DNA of 64,000 nucleotides from Anaeramoeba flamelloides (GCA_027625915.1 JANTQA010000015.1:2294001-2358000), one strand, 5' to 3'; shown: positions 1-12,696, counted from the first letter of the stretch. Notes: generated from the letters alone by a model not told the origin. Numbers and translations are program-made.

Positions 1-2047
1 GAGTTTAAATAGTAAAAAAGTTTTGATATCTTCTTTAAATTTTTTATTGTTTATTCCATTGTCAATAATGTTTCTTACTTTCTAATTATGAAACAAGCAA
101 AAGTAAAAATTAATGAGATGTTGGGTGATACTTGTTGTTTTTTGATCTTTTTTGAGATTAATGGATTTCTTTCTGATTTAAAATTTCGTTTATTTTGACT
201 TTTTTTTTTTTTTTCTTAATTTTTGATTCCTCATTTACTGATGATTACACAATTTAATCTTTCCTTAATATATAACGCAACTAATTGAATACTAAGATTC
301 ACACCGGGCAAAAATAATTAATTTTTAACATTCTTTTTCTTGAAAGCATTAAAATATTTTTTATTGAAAAAAAAATCCAAAAAAAGAACTGATCAAACCC
401 AAAAAACATTCCCTTTGTTTTTTTCCCTTCCTTAATTTTACCCAATTATATATTTTAAAATTGGTTGTTAATAATTTTATAACACTTTAACAGTACACAT
501 CTTCAAAAATAAATTTATATATTTCTTTTTGAAATATTCAAAAGAAAAGTAATAAATATTTCTATGGAGAAATGGCAAGACTTTGGTTATTTATTTTAAA
601 AATAATTTAATTTGATGGATGTAACAAAGAGATTAAATGGTGATGCAAAACTAAAATATTTTTCAAATAAAAGGGCATAGAAAATTTCAAGAATTATTCA
701 TAATTGAATCAAATTAATTCTAATATCATTCTAAAATCTAAGAAACTCTTTAAAACATAAAAAAAACACTCAACTGAATCTTTAAAACTCATCAAAACAA
801 AACAATAAAAAATTAAAATTAAATATTTTAAAAATTGATGTGCCCTTTTATTTGAAATGAGAAATCTAGTTTTGTAAATTGAAAAGAAAAAAAAATATAA
901 AATCAATAAAAATTGCTGAACAAGGCAAATTGTGGAAAAATTTCTTTACATTTTATTGATAACGCTTTATAGGTCAAACTTTTGTTCTTTAAAGTCTCAT
1001 TTTCAATATAAAGCAGTAATTCATCTGGGTACTTTGGTGAAATTTTTTTTCTTTATTTTCTTTTTCCTTTGTTCCATACATCAATCCAATAATGGTATTT
1101 TTAAATGCCTATATCTAGCTCATTCGAAATCAAACTTAAACTGTTTCCATTTTTATACTGGCATATTATTTCCAAATTGGTTTCTTCTTCTCTTATTTTA
1201 TATTCCAACTGTTCAATATCCATAAATATTAAAAACAAAAAATGAAAAAATGAACAATTAAAATCACCAATAAGTAATTATCTTATTAACAATCAAATTC
1301 AATAGTATTGATGATTTGAGTGGTGTGCCATTTTGTTTGAAAAGGTGTTTATTATTAAATTTAACATTTTCTTTTTTTTTTTTTCAAATTTTTTTGGAAG
1401 CTTTTTTATTCTTTTATGTTATATCTATAATTTCAATAACCGATAAAATATTTTCAATCGCAGATTACCTTTCAATATATTTATTATTCAGATAACTACT
1501 TTTAATTTTAATACTGGATTTAATAGTAATTATAACTTTAAACTTTTTTTCATATTACAATTTTTGTTATTTTAGATGCTTTTAAGAATAACAATAACTA
1601 GTGCCACAGTGTTATATTTAATTCACAAATTGAAACCCTTCTTTCCATCAACTGAATAATATTTTTATTTGATACACAATCCATACCCCCAATAATAATA
1701 ACAGTGTGTGTATTTGTGTATGTGATATCTTTATACCTGTAATTTATTTGATAAACCAATGGAAAAAAATATCTATCACATATGATAAAATTGAGACAAA
1801 AAAAAAAAAACTAAACAAATTTCCAATTTATCCTAAATGATAATAATCAAACACAAAACCACACAAACTAATGAGAAAAAAACGAGAAAAAACGTCAATT
1901 TATCCTCTTGTTAAATATTTATCATCCTCGATAATATACATTCTTTTCACATTTACTTATGAGGATTTATGATTTTAAGAAAGTAAACATTTATTCCAAG
2001 AAATGCGAATTGCGAATAAAAAAAGTAAATGGGCAAAGTCTTCATCA
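1..2047. other. Gene-free AT-rich stretch
   Basis: I see no supportable gene. Short open frames here are Phe/Lys/Ile-rich, have no splice context and no recognisable domain. The stretch holds homopolymer A and T runs and nothing else I can name. Confidence 0.5.
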
Positions 2048-2595
2048 TATATAAACTATTTTCCATTCAAAGGGGGGCAGTTGTAATAGGTAGAATCACG
2101 TGTGTTTAAAGTGTTTGATTGGATATTAGAAGAAAAAATATATTTTGTAAATACCAAAATTGGAATCATTTTTTCAATTTTTGTTTTTACTGTTTTTTTT
2201 TTTTTTTTTTTTTTGAAACCTAATTCTTTTGTAAATTTTTTTTTTATTGCAAGATCGATAATCACTTGGTAAAAACGAGCTATATTAATGTTATTGAAAC
2301 CGTGGAAATGATTGTAGAAAAATAATATTGAATTCTATTGAACTTTTATTTGTCTCTTCAATTGAAGATTCAAATGAAACTTGTTTTTTTTCTCAATGGT
2401 TGCCTTAAGAATTCCTTTTTTAAATTTTTAAGAAAATCTATTGATTGATAAGATTTACTCCATATGTATATTGGCTGTCTCTCCAGTGCGTATTATTCCA
2501 TTTATTACTTATTTGTTTCCTTCAACGGTTAATTATACAAAATAATGGATTTTTGGAAAAAAAATTTGAAACCTCTGCCAAAAGCAAGGTTTATA
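2048..2595. mobile_element. Family J MITE-like element, copy 1
   Basis: This block is similar over its length to 41,949-42,654 and in its ends to 47,306-47,870. The left end reads TATATAAAC then TTCAAAGGGG, and the right end reads the inverse (CCAAAAGCAAGGTTTATA), so it has degenerate terminal inverted repeats of about 30 bp. Shared internal landmarks with the 42-kb copy are TTGCAAGATC, ATAATCACTTGGTAAAAACG and a region ending in TTATTTGTTT. It has no coding capacity. Unlike the two other copies it is flanked by only a short TATATA tract. The superfamily is unknown. Confidence 0.6.
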
Positions 2596-4390
2596 GAAGT
2601 TATCACATTTTTCTATTATAAAAAACAAAACGATTTTCGAATTTATTTTCATAATTGATCATCATCAAATCCAATTTTTATTTTTTATTATTCCTTTTAA
2701 TCACATTCAGTATTAGATTGGATTGTTTGGTGTAAACGTTCACAAAGTGAAATATCTTTCTAATTGGAGAAATAGTTACAAGAAAATTTGATTTGTTACC
2801 AATATTACGGAATTTATTATTACTTTGCCATTTTCAACTATTCTCTCTTTAAAACAATTTTAATTTTTTTTGTTTTTTCGAACTTTTTATATTTTCAACA
2901 CCATATTTAATCCCAAAAGCAGCAAAGATAATACCCAACATTTTTAAACCCTACTCTTGTTCACTCTGCAAAATTTAAATACTTACATCTTTACTTTTGA
3001 AAATACAAAATAACAATTTGTAATCAATAATTTATTTGTAGTCAAATTCCTTCATGTTTCTATTTATCATTTTAAAGAAATTTCAATTGAAAAATAAAAA
3101 AATTCAAAAAATTGAAATCCGAAATTTATAAAATTTTCAAATTACTCTTTAAATCAATATAAAGTGTTAAAAACACATGGAAAGGTATTTAAAGGGGTAT
3201 TATCTTTAAAAAAATAGGTTATATTTTATTTTTTTTATTACTGAAGAAGTGTAAATTACACTCGAAATGTCCTTTTACTTACATTTCCTTAAAGGTAATT
3301 TAAGCGTAAAATCATAGATTTCACGAATTTTAAAGGGAAAGACACACCCAATTTTTTTATGTTCAAAAAGCAAAAGCAAAAAATTGAAAAGAAAAAAAAA
3401 AAAAGAGAAAAAAAAAAAAAGAAATTACAAAAGGGTTTATAAGAAGCAATTGGTAAAAAATCTAAAAAAATTAAAAAATCAATGCTATCTTTTATTAAGG
3501 ACTCCCAAAAATCACAGCCACAATACTTTTGGTTGATTTAATTTTAATTTGATAATTAATCATGATTGTTCACTTGGGGATCATTGTTTATTTGTTATAA
3601 TTTCTTTTTTTTTTTTGATCTTGTTTGCTTTGAACCTTTGGTCATTTTTTGACTTTGCTTTTTAGTTTTTATTTTCAAGTTAATCATACTTCCGTGTTCC
3701 AGTGTCACAGTATTAGCAAGTAACCACTTGGTCTTTTTACATTGTAACTCTTCTTCCCAATATAAAGAAGATTCAGCCAGGGCTAAAATTTTTAAAAATC
3801 AAAATAAGTTATATTTGCTTTTTCGATTGGCTAAACAAAAAAAAAAACTCTATATTTTTTTCTCAAATATATAAAACGAATATACTGTTTTTTTTAAACC
3901 AATAATTGAATAAATATTTATAAAAAAATTTTTTTTAGAAAACCTAAATCAATAATAAAATTAAAAATTTTTTTAAAATTTTATAATTTTTACGATTCTG
4001 TGATTTATGTTTCCATTATTTTTGTAATTTTTACTTTTCTCTTTATGATCAAAAAAATGGCAATTTTTTTACACCCTTAATCATTTAATAGTTTTTAATT
4101 GTGAAAATTGTAACTATTGATATTTGATAAAAAATGTGGGTATTTAATATATTCAATCTCACATTATAAATATATTAATTTTAAATATAATTATTCATTG
4201 TTATATGTGTACTGATTTTTTACGATTAATTTGAGAAAAAAAAGAACTCTTAATTTTTGAAAGATCAACCATTCATTATATATATATATATATATTCTTC
4301 TTTTCCAGCTACTAATTTAATCATATTCTTTTATTCAAAAATCAAATATACTCTAATTTACTAATATTATATATATAATAATTTTAATAG
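2596..4390. other. Gene-free AT-rich stretch
   Basis: There is no supportable gene. It contains a 15-bp perfect palindrome (AGTGTAAATTACACT, near 3,249) and an A-rich tract around 3,380-3,420. Upstream exons of the BTB-like gene could lie in its right part, but none is convincing. Confidence 0.4.
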
Positions 4391-4421
4391 AATAATAATA
4401 AAACTGTATCTTTCCTCTGTA

Positions 4422-4437
4422 TAAGAAGGGCGGGGCG
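4422..4437. promoter_or_regulatory. GC-rich island / GC-box-like sequence before BTB gene
   Basis: The bases AAGAAGGGCGGGGCGT are the most GC-rich short run in several kb of AT-rich sequence. They contain GGGCGGGGC, which equals the metazoan Sp1 GC-box. That factor is not known to act here, so a regulatory role is only a suggestion. The run sits directly before the first codon that can be assigned to the BTB-like gene. Confidence 0.2.
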
Positions 4438-4438
4438 T

Positions 4439-5209
4439 GTGAGTAATTTAGAAAGGAAGAGGTTTGTCAAATTATTTTCAGTCGACTTTAATTCCTTAAA
4501 AAATGATTTTAAAAACTTTTTTGAAAAAAAAGAATTCACTGATTTTGAAATTAATGGAATTAAAATGCATAAATTTTTACTAGAAAAAAGGATAAATAAA
4601 TCTATTGAAGATATAACAAAAGTTCTTAAAAAATATTCTAATAAATATATTATAAAATTTTTAAAATGGGCTTATTATAATGAAATTGAAATTAAAAATG
4701 ATAATGATAACAAAAATGAAAATGAAAATGATAATAAAAATGAAAATGAAAATGAAATGAAAAAAATAAATAAATTAAATCAAATATTTTTGGAATTGGA
4801 TATTGATTTAAAATATGCCAAAGCCAATGATAACTTAAAACAATTTTTGCGAAAATTATATTTAGATGAAGATTCAAAGGATTTTTCAATAATTTTCAAA
4901 AAAAATAATAATAACGAAAATGAAGAAAAAGTAGATTTTGGTCAAATCAAAGTTCATAAATTTCTTTTACAATGCAGAAGTGGTTTATATCGAAAAATGT
5001 TTTTATCAATCGAAGATCCTGAAATTAAGCAGATAAATGATTATTCTGGAAAATCTATGGATGTGATTCAAATTTTAATTTATTATTTATATAATGATCG
5101 AAAAATGCCAATTGATTTAACTCAAAAACAATTTGTGCAACTTAAAAATATACTAGGTTATTTTCAAATTGATACTGGTTGCTCTTTTAAAATGTTGTAC
5201 AATCTTTAA
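4439..5209 (+). CDS. Tandem BTB/POZ-like domain protein (5' end uncertain)
   Basis: A 256-codon open frame. Residues ~145-250 are a recognisable BTB/POZ fold: DFSIIF, then GQIKVHKFLLQCRSGLYRKMF (the usual 'hidden residue, HKxxL, RS.LYxxMF' core), then NDYSGKS and an alpha-helical LLIYYLYND-like segment. Residues ~14-82 look like a second, degenerate BTB (NGIKMHKFLLEK). The two are joined by an Asn/Asp/Glu/Lys repeat (83-112). BTB domains dimerise and often bind Cullin-3 E3 ligases; the partner here is unknown. The first in-frame ATG lies at residue ~43, inside the first domain. The given start is GTG and the frame is open upstream to 4,391 with no ATG, so either a 5' exon is missing (acceptors such as AATTTAG at 4,445-4,451 exist) or the copy is 5'-truncated. 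The BTB call is firm, the start is not. Confidence 0.7.
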   Translation: MSNLERKRFVKLFSVDFNSLKNDFKNFFEKKEFTDFEINGIKMHKFLLEKRINKSIEDITKVLKKYSNKYIIKFLKWAYYNEIEIKNDNDNKNENENDNKNENENEMKKINKLNQIFLELDIDLKYAKANDNLKQFLRKLYLDEDSKDFSIIFKKNNNNENEEKVDFGQIKVHKFLLQCRSGLYRKMFLSIEDPEIKQINDYSGKSMDVIQILIYYLYNDRKMPIDLTQKQFVQLKNILGYFQIDTGCSFKMLYNL

Positions 5210-5446
5210 TTATTTGTTTATATTATATTATCTTCTCTTTTAAATGGAAACATGTTTGAAATTTCAAAACAAAATGTAATTAGCGGTGATATTAATAGTA
5301 ATAATATGTTTCTTAATTTTCAAAAAAATCTTTAAACAAAATTATATTTTTTTATCATAAATATTTAATATAATTGGATTTTTATTAAAGTATTTCTCAA
5401 TATAATTGAAACTTTCTAAAATCATTAAATAAATCAAATAGTGCTT

Positions 5447-5485
<39 letters not shown>

Positions 5486-6059
5486 GGTTTAATATAAAAA
5501 AAGAGAGATACCCCGAAAATGATTCTGTGAAATAATTTATATCATAACCTTTAACTTTTTCTCTTTTTGAATTCTCTTTTATTTCATTTCTTTTTTAAAT
5601 ATTTCCTTTAAATATAAAAAGAAATTATTGTTTTCAGATTTTCTTTTTAACATCATGAAAGGATTATTAAACTGATTAATTCAGAACAAAAATCTTTATC
5701 ATCAAAGGGTTGTTTAATATTTTAAACTTTTTTCTCATAGTAAAATATTTTCTAATATGAGTGCAAAATGTTACAAAAATAACCAAAGATAAAGTTCTCT
5801 AATTTATAAAAGAAGAATCAAGAAACAAAAAAAAAAAAAAATTGGGTAAAATACTTCAGAATAATTTTTGGTTTTTATTCCCGTATCTATTATCTGGAAT
5901 GTTTCAGTCAATATATTTAAAAAAAAAATAAAATCAAATCTTCTATTAATTGTTTTTTGAATCAAAAAGAATAATACAAATCAGAACCAATTTCTAATAA
6001 CCAAAACAATTTTATGTTAAGATTAATAGATTTTGGGAAAAAAAAAAAAAAAATAAAAA
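5210..6059. other. Intergenic, with a 36-bp poly-T tract
   Basis: No gene. A pure T run spans about 5,448-5,483, just 3' of the BTB-like gene. Nothing else is recognised. Confidence 0.5.
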
Positions 6060-6720
6060 AAATAAATTTCATGAAACGTAAAAATTGGTTTTAAAAAGAA
6101 ATTTTATAAATGAGGAACTCAAATAATATGACTTAAGCAAGAAAGTATTATTCGTTTTTTTGAAAATCAATTTTTTGTTATAGATGACTAAAAAATGAGA
6201 TTTTGTTAATCTTTCCATTTTTTTTTCACAATTGAGTTACTATTACAAAAAAGGGTTTTACTTTTCAATTTTATCTGCTTAAATTTGAATTTTAAAAAGA
6301 ATCTAAAACAATTGATAAAGTTCAAGTTTTTTTATTGAAATTCTAAAAAAAACAATTCTATAAAAAAAAACAAAAAATGAAAAAAAAGTTATTCGGTGAC
6401 AAGTCTTTATGGGTCTTTTTCTAGGTTCATCGGTTTATTTTTTTTTTTGAAAAAACATGTTTAACTTGTTTTTGATGACTATTTTATGACTTTGATTTCC
6501 CTCATTCTTTTTACAATAAGATATATTATAAAATGAAAAACGAAATATGAAAAAGAAAAAATGAAAAGTTAATTTCAATTAAGGAAAAATAATATAAATT
6601 ATCAGTTTAAGGGGTTGAAAATAGGCAAATTAGTTGTATATCCAAAGTTTTTCCCTCCGTTGTTCATATATTAACTTCAACCTTCAAATAAATACTTATC
6701 AAGAATAAAATTTAAACAAA
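6060..6720 (+). repeat. Family H dispersed repeat, copy 1
   Basis: This block is collinear and in the same orientation with 46,116-46,745. Shared landmarks in order: TTTTAAAAAGAAATTT, CAAATAATATGA, AATTGAGTTACTATT, TTTAACTTGTTTTTGAT, AAATTATCAGTTTAAGG and TTGAAAATAGG. There is no coding potential and no terminal repeat. It may be a fragment of an older element. Confidence 0.65.
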
Positions 6721-7299
6721 ATTATTGTTTAAAATATTTTAATAAATATTTGGGCTTTATGAGAAAGCTTCAAAAATATTTTTTTTTTTTTTTTTACAAT
6801 AACATATTTTTAATGATTATTATTATATTTTTCAATGATGCGATAAATTTTTTATTTTAATTGGACTTGATAAAAAAATCAATATTATTTGCTTAAATGT
6901 AACATTTTTCCAATTGGCATTTTACTGCACCTGTATGAAAAAATAAAATTGAATGTTTATAGTCTGACAAGGTTTTTACTACAATTATTATTTCATCCTT
7001 GTTAAGCGGGTTTATTCACAATATTATCAACATTCCAGTTCTTGAAAATCTTGATTCTTTTGTATATTTTTGTTGTTAATGGCACTATGTTTTTTAAAAG
7101 TCTCCAGTCGTAAAGAAAGGATATTTTTTAGAGTAAAAATTTTTTAAATGGATTGGACAATGAATTTTCCTTAAATTCAACTTTATATATATATATATAT
7201 ATATTTTTTGAATAAATGTTAACATATAATTTTGAAAACATTCTTATAATCGAAAAAAAAACAAATAATAGAAAAACAATAACTGATGATAGATATTCC
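6721..7299. other. Intergenic with TA microsatellite
   Basis: No gene is seen. A (TA)n tract lies at about 7,184-7,204. Confidence 0.5.
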
Positions 7300-8040
7300 A
7301 TGTCCTAGGTTTTCCAGAATTCACTAGAATACAGTCAGTTTCACTTTTAAGGCACAAACTATCAACGAAATTTAAGGCACAAAAAAAATCTCAAATTAAA
7401 GCACAAAATTCAAATTCTAGTAAAAATAAATTGTAAAAAAAAAAATTCCAAATTTTGTGCCTTAATTTGAGATTTTTCTGTTCCTTAAATTTCGTTGAAA
7501 GTTTGTGCCTTAAAAGTGAAACTGGCTGTAGAGAAAAATCAAAAATTTTGATCAATTCTTATAAATTCTGGAAAACCTAATGAAACGTATCCTTAGAGTG
7601 TCATCGGGTATCTTAGAGTGCTTAGTTTTTTCTTAATTTAATAAATTTTCGGTTTATTTCTTAAATTAGAAAAAAACCTTTATCGTGGTTTTCTTGGTGT
7701 TTTCTGTTTTATTCGTCAAGTGTTCTAGGTTTTTTTTTACTTTTTGAAATAAACAGAAAATTTTAATAAATTTTTGGTTTATTTCAAAAAGTAAAAAAAA
7801 ACTAACGATAATATTTGAATTTCCAAATAAACAGAAAACACAAGAAACCCTGAGGGATTTTTTCCAAAATCCAATAGAATGGAGAAAAATCAAAGATTTT
7901 ACTTGATTCTTTTAAATTCTGGAAAGGCTAAAAACGTTTTGATACATTTTGAAATAAACAGAAAGTTTTTGGTATTTTCTGTTTATTTCTTAAATACAAA
8001 AAACCTTAAGAAAATCTATTGATTTTCCAATCAAAACGTA
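7300..8040. repeat. Family L hairpin-rich repeat, copy 1, interrupted by an F element
   Basis: The core at about 7,726-7,806 is a near-perfect hairpin: TTTTTTTTTACTTTTTGAAA opposite TTTCAAAAAGTAAAAAAAAA. Outer inverted segments CCTAGGTTTTCCAGAATTC (7,303) and AAATTCTGGAAAACCTAA (7,563) flank an inserted F element. The repeated word TTCTGTTTATTT occurs several times. A related copy is at 22,290-22,620. No coding capacity. Confidence 0.55.
7332..7528. mobile_element. Family F fold-back MITE (Tc1/mariner-like), copy 1
   Basis: A 197-bp element with inverted arms of about 85 bp and a ~25-bp centre, starting CAGTCAGTTTCACTTTTAAG and ending in the inverse GTGAAACTGGCTG. It is flanked on both sides by TA, the target duplicated by Tc1/mariner transposases; the CAGT start is also typical. 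Each arm carries three copies of a TTAAGGCACAAA-like word at ~22-25 bp spacing. It is non-autonomous. Three more copies lie at 17,689, 29,870 and 55,247. Confidence 0.85.
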
Positions 8041-9874
8041 AAAAAAAAAAAAAAAAAATAATTTTTCCAATACATAGAACAAATAATTCTTTAATATTCA
8101 AAATAATTGATCCCCTATTTGAAAGATATTTATCAGATTGAAATACTTTTAAAATATAATAAATTTTGGTCTTATCTGCCAACAAAAAAATTTTTCTAAT
8201 TTTTTCTATTAAATTAAAAAAAATCTTAATAGAACCTGGAAAATTTGATTTTTCAACTTAAATTGTAAAACATCTTGAAAAAATATTTTTTGATCAAAGA
8301 TTTTTTATTTCCCCAATAGTGTTTATTATAATTCAAGTTATTAAAAATTGTAAAATGTGTAAATATTTGATTTTTTTTTGAAAAAATATTTTAATGATCG
8401 TGAAATGAGAAAGATGTATCAAATTTTTAAAAAACAATTTCATTTCGAAAAAATAGCATTAAAAGTAGGTTTGGTTTTGTGGTATTGAAATATTCTTACT
8501 TGGTTTTTCAATTTCAACTTAAGGTAAATTTTGTTGAGTTTGGTATTAAATTGATCACGTGGGATTTTTGTTTTTGTTTACTTGTATCTTAAGGCCATAG
8601 TACCCATATACTGATAAATTCACAAATATATTTGCAAAATTTTTAGAGTTCAATTTCCCTTTTTTAATAAAGTTTATATAAGCTTTGGATAAATAATAAG
8701 AAGGTGGAATTTTCTTGATCTAAATTTTAAGAAACTTTTGAAATTAGATAACACAACAGCATTTGTTTGAACAAAATGATTTGAAAGTTGAGATATCATA
8801 TTTCTAAAACTGGAAACCGAACTAAAAATGTTTTTTTTTACATTATGGAATTCATTAGCAAAATCAAAAAATGTCCATTTTTTTTGTCTTTTTTTCTTCA
8901 AATCTCCTTTTTCAAAAACACCATGAAAAAAAGGTTACCTGAAATGTAAAAACGATTACTAATCAAACCTCTACAAATACTTGGTTCAAAACTATAACTT
9001 AAATATATTCCAACAAAGTTAATTATAAAAAAATGACCATTTTTTGCTTTTATATTGGGACTAGAGCTTGAAAGTGTGGATAAAATATCGATTTTTTAAA
9101 ATTATTTTCAATTGATCACATTAATGGAATTTATGGGTTTTTTTAATTCCAAAGTTTTCGGTTTGACAGTCAAGCATTCAAAAAAAAAAAAAATTCGATC
9201 TTTCAAAATAATGTAAATTTAAACCCTTATTGAGAAAATTCATTCAAATACCAACCCAATCAAATGAATGGTTTCTTGGTGTTGTTAATATACACAATTG
9301 CGTTCAAAGGTTACTCCATCTTTTTGCATTTTTGGTTATTTATAAAGGAGAACAGAAAAATTGCCTGAGTATGGAATAAATTTCAAAACAAACGAATAAT
9401 AAAGTGGTGAGCAAATAACAAAAGGATCAAATAAATAATTCAAGACCAGTAACAAAAAATTTAAAAAGTTAAATGAGTACCATGAAAATCATTTATTTTA
9501 GGGAGTAATAAAGATAAAAAAAAAACTTTTTTTTTTGTTTGAATAAATATTTTTTTTTGGATAAAAGTGATGTAAGATCAGTTGTTTCAAAGTGTTGAGA
9601 ACAAGAAAAAAAAGGGTGGTTCAAATTAAAGTAAAAATAAAAAAGGAAAAAAAAAAGCGAAGAATAATAAATAAAAATTAATAAAAAAAAAAAAATAAAA
9701 AGGAAAAATATTTAAAGAAGGAAAGAATACTCAACACAACGAAAAAAAAAAAAAACAAAAGAATATTTTTTTTTGCACAAAAAATAAATAAGTTAGAAGT
9801 AAACAATTTTAAGGTTTGTGTAATTTTTGGGAAATTTGTGGAAAAAAAAATAAAAAAAAAGAATTGTTCATCAT
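8041..9874. other. Gene-free stretch, possible decayed family G copy
   Basis: No gene is supported. Near 8,610 the words ATACTGATAAATTC and TTTCCC resemble the start of family G (18,040), so a strongly diverged G copy may lie here. Long A runs lie at 9,655-9,765. Confidence 0.3.
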
Positions 9875-10180
9875 TTAGGAATCAATTTTTAACCAAATGA
9901 AACATTGCATAACTGTCATAAAGAATACAAGAAAGCCAAAACACATAAAACCAATTGCATGGGAGGATTGGAGTAAGTAATTTGGTGATTCGCCCGCTGT
10001 TTGCTGTTTGGAAATTGAACCTTTAATGCCACTTGTGCCTTGTGGACTACACATAGCATCAGGGTGTTGGATTCTACAAAAATAAAGAAAAGAAAAAATA
10101 TGAAAACAAAAAAAACAATAAATTAAATTTTCATAATACAAACAGACACAGAACAAAACAAACAAACACACACACATACA

Positions 10181-10216
<36 letters not shown>

Positions 10217-10652
10217 TGTTATTTAACAATTAAATATTTTTTTTTTTTTGTATAACAAAAAAACAATTTTGAAAAAATTCTTACCCTATATAAGTGTCTA
10301 CAAATATAGGAGGAGTGATTTGACAAGGTTGGCATTTAAAATTGACACAGGCACCTGTCCAAGAATAGCTGGATTCGTCTTCATTACACTTACCACAAAC
10401 CTCCGCGGTATCTGCGTCATCACAAGTGTGTGAATTACAAAATTCACCAAATTTTTCATCGTCGCTATATTTTCTACATGCACTTTTGTAACAGTATTTG
10501 TCAACTGCACAGTGTTCATGACTACTACATTCAACACATTTCTCATCTACACACCATGGTGCGTCTTCTTCTTTACAACCTTTGTTGTTTTCACATGAAG
10601 CAGAGACGCTAACAACAACAAGAAAAGCAATAAGAAGATAAGCAAATTTCAT
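9875..10652 (-). CDS. Secreted-type cysteine-rich membrane protein, two exons
   Basis: Exon 1 is 10,652-10,285 and exon 2 is 10,073-9,875. The 211-bp intron has donor GTAAGA and acceptor TTTTTGTAG, phase 2; joining GG|A restores the frame and gives 188 residues. Residues 1-18 (MKFAYLLIAFLVVVSVSA) are a clear signal peptide. Residues 19-~125 hold about 16 cysteines in short-spaced C-x(2-8)-C patterns (CVDEKCVECSSHEHC, CNSHTC, CGKC, CQPC). Residues ~160-183 form one hydrophobic membrane segment followed by a tail of only four residues (KIDS). The product is therefore probably a type I surface or endomembrane protein with a disulphide-rich ectodomain. The spacing is loosely like Dickkopf/colipase-type modules, but I do not recognise the family. 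The intron carries a ~30-bp A/T homopolymer, so slippage alleles are likely. Confidence 0.8.
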
Positions 10653-11346
10653 TTAGAGGGAATAGATCTTTTTTTATTTTATTTTTTGTGTTTTGTTTCC
10701 GAAAGTAATTTTGTTATTTCCGTTTGTTATTTTCAGAGAAAAAAGGATTATTATCAAAAAAGAAAAAAAATGTGTGAGAAAGAGAAAAAAAATTAAAGAA
10801 AAAGTTTATTTATGAAATAAATAAAAAAAAAAAAATCTTGTTGGGGAACTAAGTCAGGAAAAAAAAAGTTGTTTTGGGAAGAGAGTGTCCATACTTTTTA
10901 GTTGAAAAAAGGAAAATTTTTTGAATAACAAAAAAAATAAAAATGAATTCTTGGTTTGGTTTATTCAAGATTAAATTCAGATCTTGTAGAACTGTTGTGT
11001 GGATTTTTGTTCTATTTGAGAATATTTTCATTTTGATTTGATTCCTGAAGAAGAATGTATTGTCCTAATAAAAATAGTAGTGAAAAGCCTTTAATTTTGG
11101 CTAAACTTACAAGGTACGATTAATTTAGTTCCTTTATATTTTTATAAAACACTTGTAAAACGTTATTCTACGTATTGGTAAATCTGTTAAGGGATTATTG
11201 TCACCATAGATTTCTCTATAATCAAAGTATGTTGTAATTGGGTGTAAATGATATTAATGTACCATGGTTCAAATAGCTCTAAAAAATCTATTATAAATCT
11301 TATTGCACAATAAATTATTGCATTTTTTATTAATGATCACAATTAA

Positions 11347-12544
11347 GAAAGTCAAGTACATTTTACCATTTTGAAAATTTTTAATTGTGTTAACATTACT
11401 GAAAAAATATTTTTTGAGTGCCACCAGATATTGAAACTTTGAAACCAAAACACCAACCACTAGTCTATTCGTGAAAAGAATCAAAGTAATTCAGAGTTGA
11501 ATCTTAATTTTTTCAATTTTTTGAACATTTTTTTTGATTCAATTTTTGGTTTTATTAAATAAAGTTTTGGATCTAGAAATGTGTTTATATCAATGATCGA
11601 AATTAACCAAACAGTAAAACAACAAAATATACACGAAAGGGTGTACATTTGAAACAAATATTTTCTTTTAGAAGACCAAACACGAAAAATCAACATTCCA
11701 AATAAATTTGTTGAAATCAAGAATGAAAAAAAAAAAAATCGATAAAAGCCTATTTTTGAAGATTGGTTTTCTTAATCTTCTTACTTTGCTTGAATACAAA
11801 CTATTTTTTTCCTTGGATTTCTCGCCCCATTACTATTTATTATTATTTTAAAAAACCTTTTGTGACTAATTTGCTTTCAAAATTCAATTTTAAAATATTT
11901 TTCTCAAACCAAGCCAAAACGAGGAATACTATTTCAAAAATTAAAATAAAGAAATTGAACTCTTGGAATCAAAAAACAGTTACAAAAGATTCAAATCAAA
12001 ACAATTCTGAAATTCATTAACAAATTTCAATCAGATTCAGAATTTTTTTGAGTTCTCATTTTAATGGAAAATAAATAATTATAAATTCAAACGAATTTAC
12101 CCAATAAACCCTCACCCTCAAGAAGAATTAAAAAAATCTCTCATTTTCTGAACCCAAACCAGAATTATATGACATAAATGAAAATAGGATTTTTAAATTC
12201 ATTTTGGAAATTCTTTCAAAATAAACAGTTATTTGTTTATCAAAAATTTTCAAATTAAAATTTTTTCATAAAGAATTAAAAATAAAACCAAATAAAGAAT
12301 AAGTAATTGTGTAAAATTTTATAGATAAGAACAAGTAATAAATGATTTTTATTTATTTTTTTTTGATCACTTTTTTCATTTTTTTGATTTGCGTTTTTTT
12401 GTTTGTATGAAAATATCTATTACTAGAATATATTCCACTCTAGTATTTATGAAAATGTCAATGTATTTGGCAAAAGAAATGATTTGAATAATTCAGTTTT
12501 ACATAAATAGTGGCACTCAAAAAATGAAAAATGTACTTACCCCC
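11347..12544. mobile_element. Family B TTAA-flanked element, copy 1, inserted in C1
   Basis: TTAA stands at 11,343-11,346 and 12,545-12,548. The inner ends are inverse (GTCAAGTACATTTT and AAAAATGTACTTAC). The C1 sequence GATCACAA-TTAA resumes after B as TTAAAAAATTTCATTTT, and copy C2 shows the uninterrupted site (reverse strand GATCACAATTAAAAAATTTTC near 31,170). It is 1,198 bp, about 1.2 kb like the B2 body, and has no credible open frame. Confidence 0.85.
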
Positions 12545-12696
12545 TTAAAAAATTTCATTTTGAAAAAATTTTTTTTAATTCCTTTTCCAAATCTAAAAAA
12601 AAAGAAACCCAAAATACAGTATTCTGGTATTTAATAATTCAGATTTAGAACTTCCAAAAGTAATTATTTTTTTAATTTTTGAACTTCAAAGATTAA

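Noticed and set aside
3240-3285. Hammerhead-like core CTGAAGA ... hairpin AGTGTAAATTACACT ... CGAAAT
   Set aside because: The stem II closing pair is wrong and no consistent stem I can be formed with the flanks, so it is taken as a palindrome in simple sequence.
10248-10612. Plus-strand frames over the cysteine-rich gene
   Set aside because: Antisense shadows of exon 1, whose signal peptide, cysteines and spliced second exon are convincing on the minus strand.
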